Assembly (NCBI GenBank): GCA_002279765.1
Contig: NCCR01000178.1
Span: 4,593-13,816 of the forward strand
Reading direction: 5' to 3'
From: Verrucomicrobia bacterium 12-59-8
Lineage (GTDB): Bacteria; Verrucomicrobiota; Verrucomicrobiae; Verrucomicrobiales; Verrucomicrobiaceae
Length of the DNA: 9,224 bases
Position 1 is the stretch's first letter. Each line of letters opens with the position of its first letter. Below the pieces are notes generated by a model. That model was not told where the DNA came from, did not search any database, and saw only the letters and a program-made list of their open reading frames with translations. Positions 4,918 through 9,224 of the stretch are shown piece by piece. A program made the position numbers and the translations under genes.

Positions 4918-6399
4918 ATGAAACGCCGCCACCTGCTCCAATCCGCCGCTGTGGTGCTGTGTCCGGCGGCGTGTGGGCAGAAACATCGCGCCCCCCTGCC
5001 CTTCGCGACGCTCACTGATCTCTCCGCCATGCTCAAAGCGGGACAAACCACGCCCCTAATGCTGGTGGAGCATTGCCTCGAACGCATCGCGCAGATCGAC
5101 AAGTCGGGGCCGCGATTGAATGCCGTCATTGAGTTGAATCCTGCGGTAAGAGCCCTCGCTGCCGCCAGCAACCCCGGCGCGCTGCACGGGCTGCCCATCC
5201 TGATCAAGGACAACATCGAAACGGCGGATGCCATGCAGACCACCGCTGGTTCACTGGCCCTGCGCGATCACAAGCCCAAGCAGGATGCCGCGCTCGTGAC
5301 ACGACTGCGTGAAGCCGGTGCCATCATTCTCGGCAAAACCAATCTCAGCGAGTGGGCGAACATCCGCTCGCCAAACTCCACCAGCGGCTGGAGCGCGCGC
5401 GGTGGTCTCACGCGGAATCCACACCTCCTCACGCACAGCGCCAGCGGCTCCAGCTCCGGCTCAGCAGCCGCCGTGGCAGCGGGGCTGGCACCTGCGGCGA
5501 TCGGCACAGAGACAAACGGCTCCATCGTGAGCCCAGCGAGCGCCTGCGGCATCGTGGGCTTCAAACCCACCGTCGGCCTCATCAGTGGCAGCGGCATCAT
5601 CCCCATCACGCACTGGCAGGACACGGCGGGACCGATGACACTCACGGTGCGGGATGCGGCACTGCTGATGCAGGTGCTCGCGGGAAACTTCACCGTGGAT
5701 TTGCAGCCGGACGCACTCAAGGGCGCACGCCTCGGCGTGGTGCGCGGACAATGCGGCAAAAACGCACAGGTGCTCGCGCTGTTTGAAACGGCGCTGGAGA
5801 AACTCCGCGAAGCCGGTGCCATCATCATCGATCCGGTAAAGCTGCCCAACATGCGCGAAGCCGGTTCACTCGCCTGGAAAGCCATGCTGATCGAGCTGCG
5901 CACGGATTTGAATGCCTACCTGGAGGAGCGCGGTGGCGATGTGCGCTCGCTGGCGGAACTCATCGCCTTCAACGAACAGCATCGTGAGGCCGAGATGCCA
6001 CACTTTGGCCAGGAGTTCTTTGAGGAGGCGGAAAAGCTCGGCACGCCAGAGATCATCGCCGCAGGAGTGGCTGCCCGTGAAAAAGCGCGCCGACTTGCCG
6101 GACCGGAGGGCATTGATGCCGCACTGCAAGCGCACCAACTCGATGCTTTGATCTGCCCCACGAATGATCCCGTTGGCCGCATTGATCTAGCGCATGGCGA
6201 CACGAATGAACGCATCGCCAGCACACCGGCAGCCGTCGCCGGTTATCCCCATCTCACCGTGCCGCTGGGGTTGGTGGATGGCCTGCCGGTGGGTTTTTCC
6301 TTCATGGGCACAACGCATGCCGATGCGCGCATCCTTGCGCTGGGGCATGCGTTTGAGCAGATCACCCAAGCCAGATGTGCGCCGGTGTTTCGCGGTTAA
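4918..6399 (+). CDS. exported amidase-signature family hydrolase (493 aa)
   Basis: This amidase-signature enzyme hydrolyses a C-N amide bond using a Ser-cisSer-Lys triad. Lys97 lies in PILIKDNIET. The cis-Ser is Ser178 in ASGSSSGSAAAVAAG, and the nucleophile is Ser202 in GTETNGSIVSPAS; the 24-residue spacing between the two serines is the family norm. FKPTVGLISGSGIIPI and QDTAGPMT are further family landmarks, and the length is typical. The N-terminus (KRRHLLQSAAVVLCPAAC) combines a twin-arginine-like start with a hydrophobic stretch and a Cys19 that could be lipidated. The lipobox is imperfect (PAAC, Pro at -3), so a periplasmic lipoprotein is likely but not certain. The overall pattern is closest to peptide-amidase-like members and not to GatA, and no gatB/gatC genes are nearby, so a role in tRNA amidation is unlikely. 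The true substrate is unknown. The ATG at 4918 has no clear Shine-Dalgarno but is the only start that gives the export signal. Confidence 0.88.
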   Translation: MKRRHLLQSAAVVLCPAACGQKHRAPLPFATLTDLSAMLKAGQTTPLMLVEHCLERIAQIDKSGPRLNAVIELNPAVRALAAASNPGALHGLPILIKDNIETADAMQTTAGSLALRDHKPKQDAALVTRLREAGAIILGKTNLSEWANIRSPNSTSGWSARGGLTRNPHLLTHSASGSSSGSAAAVAAGLAPAAIGTETNGSIVSPASACGIVGFKPTVGLISGSGIIPITHWQDTAGPMTLTVRDAALLMQVLAGNFTVDLQPDALKGARLGVVRGQCGKNAQVLALFETALEKLREAGAIIIDPVKLPNMREAGSLAWKAMLIELRTDLNAYLEERGGDVRSLAELIAFNEQHREAEMPHFGQEFFEEAEKLGTPEIIAAGVAAREKARRLAGPEGIDAALQAHQLDALICPTNDPVGRIDLAHGDTNERIASTPAAVAGYPHLTVPLGLVDGLPVGFSFMGTTHADARILALGHAFEQITQARCAPVFRG

Positions 6400-6420
6400 A
6401 TCACAGGTGAACGGCAAAGA

Positions 6421-9180
6421 TCACACCATCTCCATCATCCGCTTTTTCTTCGGCTTGCCGGCGCGCACGAGTTCGACATCGGCGGCCACGACTTTGTACT
6501 CGGGGCACATGGTGTCGCCATCGCAGCCCTGACCGGTGACGTTGTTCACCATGGCTTCGGGAAAGTGGAAGGTGGTGTAGAGGATGCCGGGCTTCACTTC
6601 ATCCGTGACGCGGGCTTCAAGCTCCACTTCGCCACGAGCGCTGGAGAGACGGGCGATGTCGCCGCTGCGGATGCCTTTGCGCTGGGCGTCCTCGGGATGG
6701 ATGGAGAGGAGGTCTTGCGTGACGATGTCGCTGTTGCCGGTGCGGCGTGTCATGGTGCCACAGTTGTAGTGCTCCAGAATGCGTCCGGTCGTGAGGATGA
6801 AGGGGAACTCCTGCCCGTTGGTCTTCAGCTCGGTGGACTCCACCCAGGGGAAGAAATGGAAGTGGCCTTTGCCACGGGCAAACTGCTCTTGGTGCATGAT
6901 CTGGGTGTCCACACCGCCTTCTTTGACCGGCCACTGCTTGCCATTGATGCCCAGGTTTTCCCAGGTGGCACCTTTGAAGAATGGCACGATCTGCGCGATC
7001 TCCGCCAACACGCCCTCCGGCGTGTAGTCCGCCTGCGGGAAGCCAAAGCGCTGCAGGATTTCGCACATGATCTGACCGTCAGGCTTCGTCCCTGCGAGCG
7101 GCTTCACAGCGGCGTTCACACGCTGCATGCGGCGCTCGGCGTTGGTGAAGGTGCCGCTCTTTTCCAGGAAGGAGGAAGCAGGCAGGATGACGTCGGCATA
7201 CTTCGCGGTTTCAGTCATGAAGATTTCCTGGACCACGAGGAACTCCAGGCTCTCCATCGCATGGCGCACATGGTGCGCGTCGGGATCGGTCTGCACCACG
7301 TCCTCGCCCATGAGCCAGAGGGCCTTCAGCTTGCCTTCGACAGCAGCGTCAAACATCTGCGGAATTTTCCAGCCGGGCTCCGTCGGCGTCGGCACACCAT
7401 AAAAGTCCGCGTAGCGCTTCTGCACCTCAACGTCGTCCATCTCGTAGTAGCCCGCGCCCTGATGTGGCTGGCAGCCCATGTCCGCAGCACCCTGCACGTT
7501 GTTCTGGCCGCGCAGCGGATTCACACCCACACCGGGACGACCGATGTTGCCAGTCATCATGGCGAGGTTCGAGATGAGCATGACCGTCTTCGCGCCCTGC
7601 TCATGCTCGGTGACGCCGAGACCATGAAAGCTCATTGCGGCTTCAGCGGAGGCGTACTCGATGGCGGCAGCGCGCACGAGGTCAATGCTCACACCGGTAA
7701 TCTTTTGCAGCGCATCCAGATCAAGCGCGCGAAGTCCGCTTTCAAATTCTTCCCAGTTCTCGCAGCGCTTCTTCACGAACTCGGTCTTCACCAGACCGGC
7801 ATCGAGAATGCAGCGGGCGAACATGTTAAGCAGCGCCACGTTGGTGCCAGGGCGCAGCTGCAGATGGTGCTTTGCATACGGCACGAGTTCGATCTTGCGC
7901 GGGTCGATCACGATCAGCGGAGTGCCTTTCATGATGTGCTGCTTCAGGCGCGCTCCCGTGACCGGGTGGCCTTCCGTCGGGTTCGCTCCGATGACCATGA
8001 CGCAGCGAGTGTGCTCGATGTCCTCATACGAGTTCGTGGCCGCGCCGGTGCCAAAGCTCTTCTGCATGCCCCAGGCCGTCGGCGAATGGCAGACGCGGGC
8101 GCAGCAGTCGATGTTGTTCGTGCCCATGACGCCACGGATGAACTTCTGCATGAGGTAGTTCTCCTCATTGGTGCAGCGTGCGGAGGAAATGCCCGCCACC
8201 GCCTGCCCGCCGTGGTCGTTTTTGATGCGGGTCAGATTGGCAAAAATGTGATCGTAGGCTTCGTCCCAGGTCGATTCCTTGAACTGACCATCCGGCTGCT
8301 TGATCAGGGGCGTGCGCAGGCGGTCCTTGTGATTGTAGAACTTGAAGGCAAAGCGGCCCTTCAAGCAGGTGTGCGCGTGGTTCACCTCGGCATCCACCGG
8401 GGCCTGAATGCTGAGCACCTGATCGCCCTTGGTAGCCACGTTGAGATTGCAGCCCACGCCGCAGTAAGTGCAGATCGTGCGCGTCTTCTTCGTCGCCTCG
8501 ATGGATTTGGAGAAGAACACATCACTAATCGCAGAAGTCGGGCAGGCCTGGGAGCAGGCACCGCAGGAAACACACTCGGAGTCCGCAAACGATTCATCCA
8601 GCCCCTTGATGATCTTCGCATTGAAGCCACGGCCATGCATCGAGAGCACATGCTGCCCCTGAATTTCATCACACGCACGCACACAGCGCGAGCAGTTGAT
8701 GCACTTCGACAATTCGGACGTCATGTAGGCGTGCGAGTGGTCCTTCTTGCGGTCAAGATGATTCGCCCCCGCCGGATAGCGCACGCCACGGATGCCCACC
8801 TTTGCCGCCACGGTCTGCAGTTCGCAATTCCCGCTCACCTCGCAGGTCAGGCAGTCCAGCGGATGGTCCGTCAGCACCAGCTCCACGATGTTCTTGCGCA
8901 GCTTCCGCACCTTCGGCGATTCGGTAAATACATGCATGCCCGCCGTCAGCGGCGTATGGCACGAAGCCACCACCCGGCGCGGCCCATCCGGCTGCAAGGC
9001 CACTTCAACTGAACACACACGGCAAGCACCATACGGCTCCAACTGCGGCGCATCACACAGCGTCGGCACATGCCCGCGCCCGCGATGGCGGTCGATGAAA
9101 TTAAGAAGCGTGTCGCCTTCGTTGAATTGATGGGCATCGCCATCAATGAAAGCGGTGAGGGTGGAGAGGTCTTTGACCAT
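6421..9180 (-). CDS. fdsA: NAD-type formate dehydrogenase, catalytic alpha subunit (919 aa)
   Basis: This is the catalytic subunit of a cytoplasmic molybdenum or tungsten formate dehydrogenase, which oxidises formate to CO2 and passes electrons through Fe-S clusters to an NAD-reducing FdsBG module. It may be annotated fdhF or fdhA elsewhere. In order: a [2Fe-2S] ferredoxin domain with Cys42, 53, 56 and 74; a NuoG-like His/Cys cluster with His106, Cys110, 113 and 119; two [4Fe-4S] clusters (Cys160/163/166/170 and 203/206/209/213); then the bis-MGD oxidoreductase domain with its own cluster (Cys237/240/244/272). The metal ligand is Cys364 in ARVCHSPT, with His365 next to it and Arg557 in RGQNNVQG. 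The 193-residue Cys-to-Arg spacing equals the E. coli FdhF Sec140-Arg333 spacing. The C-terminal dinucleotide-binding domain spans about 790-905. The usual length is about 950 aa. The partner genes fdsB, fdsG and fdhD are not in the window. The stop lies 21 bases from the convergent amidase stop. Confidence 0.95.
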   Translation of the reverse strand: MVKDLSTLTAFIDGDAHQFNEGDTLLNFIDRHRGRGHVPTLCDAPQLEPYGACRVCSVEVALQPDGPRRVVASCHTPLTAGMHVFTESPKVRKLRKNIVELVLTDHPLDCLTCEVSGNCELQTVAAKVGIRGVRYPAGANHLDRKKDHSHAYMTSELSKCINCSRCVRACDEIQGQHVLSMHGRGFNAKIIKGLDESFADSECVSCGACSQACPTSAISDVFFSKSIEATKKTRTICTYCGVGCNLNVATKGDQVLSIQAPVDAEVNHAHTCLKGRFAFKFYNHKDRLRTPLIKQPDGQFKESTWDEAYDHIFANLTRIKNDHGGQAVAGISSARCTNEENYLMQKFIRGVMGTNNIDCCARVCHSPTAWGMQKSFGTGAATNSYEDIEHTRCVMVIGANPTEGHPVTGARLKQHIMKGTPLIVIDPRKIELVPYAKHHLQLRPGTNVALLNMFARCILDAGLVKTEFVKKRCENWEEFESGLRALDLDALQKITGVSIDLVRAAAIEYASAEAAMSFHGLGVTEHEQGAKTVMLISNLAMMTGNIGRPGVGVNPLRGQNNVQGAADMGCQPHQGAGYYEMDDVEVQKRYADFYGVPTPTEPGWKIPQMFDAAVEGKLKALWLMGEDVVQTDPDAHHVRHAMESLEFLVVQEIFMTETAKYADVILPASSFLEKSGTFTNAERRMQRVNAAVKPLAGTKPDGQIMCEILQRFGFPQADYTPEGVLAEIAQIVPFFKGATWENLGINGKQWPVKEGGVDTQIMHQEQFARGKGHFHFFPWVESTELKTNGQEFPFILTTGRILEHYNCGTMTRRTGNSDIVTQDLLSIHPEDAQRKGIRSGDIARLSSARGEVELEARVTDEVKPGILYTTFHFPEAMVNNVTGQGCDGDTMCPEYKVVAADVELVRAGKPKKKRMMEMV

Positions 9181-9224
9181 AACGTTGAATGAGAAATTTG
9201 GCAGATACTACACTGGATGGGTCT
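9181..9224. other. partial upstream region of formate dehydrogenase gene
   Basis: Only 44 bases lie upstream of the fdsA start before the window ends. No Shine-Dalgarno and no end of an upstream coding region could be recognised, so it is unclear whether the gene is first in its operon. Confidence 0.3.

Noticed and set aside
5268..5903. A 211-codon minus-strand frame inside the amidase gene
   Set aside because: It is opposite a complete amidase with an intact catalytic triad, and its composition is typical of a shadow frame.
6400..6420. Bidirectional terminator expected between the convergent amidase and formate dehydrogenase genes
   Set aside because: The gap is only 21 bases and contains no stem-loop with a T-tract that I can see.
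6565..9012. An 815-codon open frame on the plus strand opposite the formate dehydrogenase gene
   Set aside because: The minus strand encodes a complete, motif-perfect FdsA. The plus frame is rich in His, Arg, Ala and Leu with no recognisable domain, as expected for an antisense frame of a GC-rich gene.

Overview
The window looks like the end of a chromosomal contig from a GC-rich Verrucomicrobiota bacterium (Verrucomicrobiaceae/Prosthecobacter-like). That placement is an inference from protein style: a small DUF6868 membrane protein, a TrpF with a GINLWPKSKRH segment, secreted SGNH and amidase enzymes, and an FdsA-type formate dehydrogenase. Most start codons lack a good Shine-Dalgarno sequence. 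The window opens with 26 G residues, which look like a read or assembly artefact.

Left part (1-2340). A minus-strand gene start appears to run off the edge and carries two apparent frameshifts. Diverging from it on the plus strand are a two-helix DUF6868 protein and a secreted GDSL/SGNH hydrolase. Next comes a less GC-rich gene with an FRG domain, a domain of unestablished function, followed by a plausible intrinsic terminator.

Middle part (2340-4870, all minus strand). Reading in the direction of transcription, a compact cluster encodes a small secreted POTRA-like protein, a receiver-like protein that lacks the phospho-acceptor aspartate, and TrpF (tryptophan biosynthesis). A DUF423/YgdD-type membrane protein follows after a 133-base gap. 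Downstream of that lies a tRNA-Phe gene with a clean 12-nt internal deletion that removes half of the D stem and the 5' half of the anticodon arm. The secreted protein has a second oddity: its only good Shine-Dalgarno/ATG pair is out of frame with the signal peptide by one base, and a perfect A-AAA-AAC slippery heptamer lies exactly at the crossover.

Right part (4870-9224). A plus-strand exported amidase-signature enzyme converges, 21 bases apart, on a large minus-strand gene for the catalytic subunit of a cytoplasmic NAD-type formate dehydrogenase. That subunit is complete with all its Fe-S ligands and a Cys molybdenum ligand. Its partner subunits are not in the window and would be expected upstream, beyond 9224, or elsewhere.

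I see no CRISPR array, transposase, integrase or rRNA gene, and no gene-free stretch longer than 300 bases. The best candidates for something unusual are the deleted tRNA-Phe, the slippery-heptamer start and the pseudo-receiver in the trpF cluster. The first two, and the frameshifted edge gene, could instead be sequence errors and should be tested for that first.
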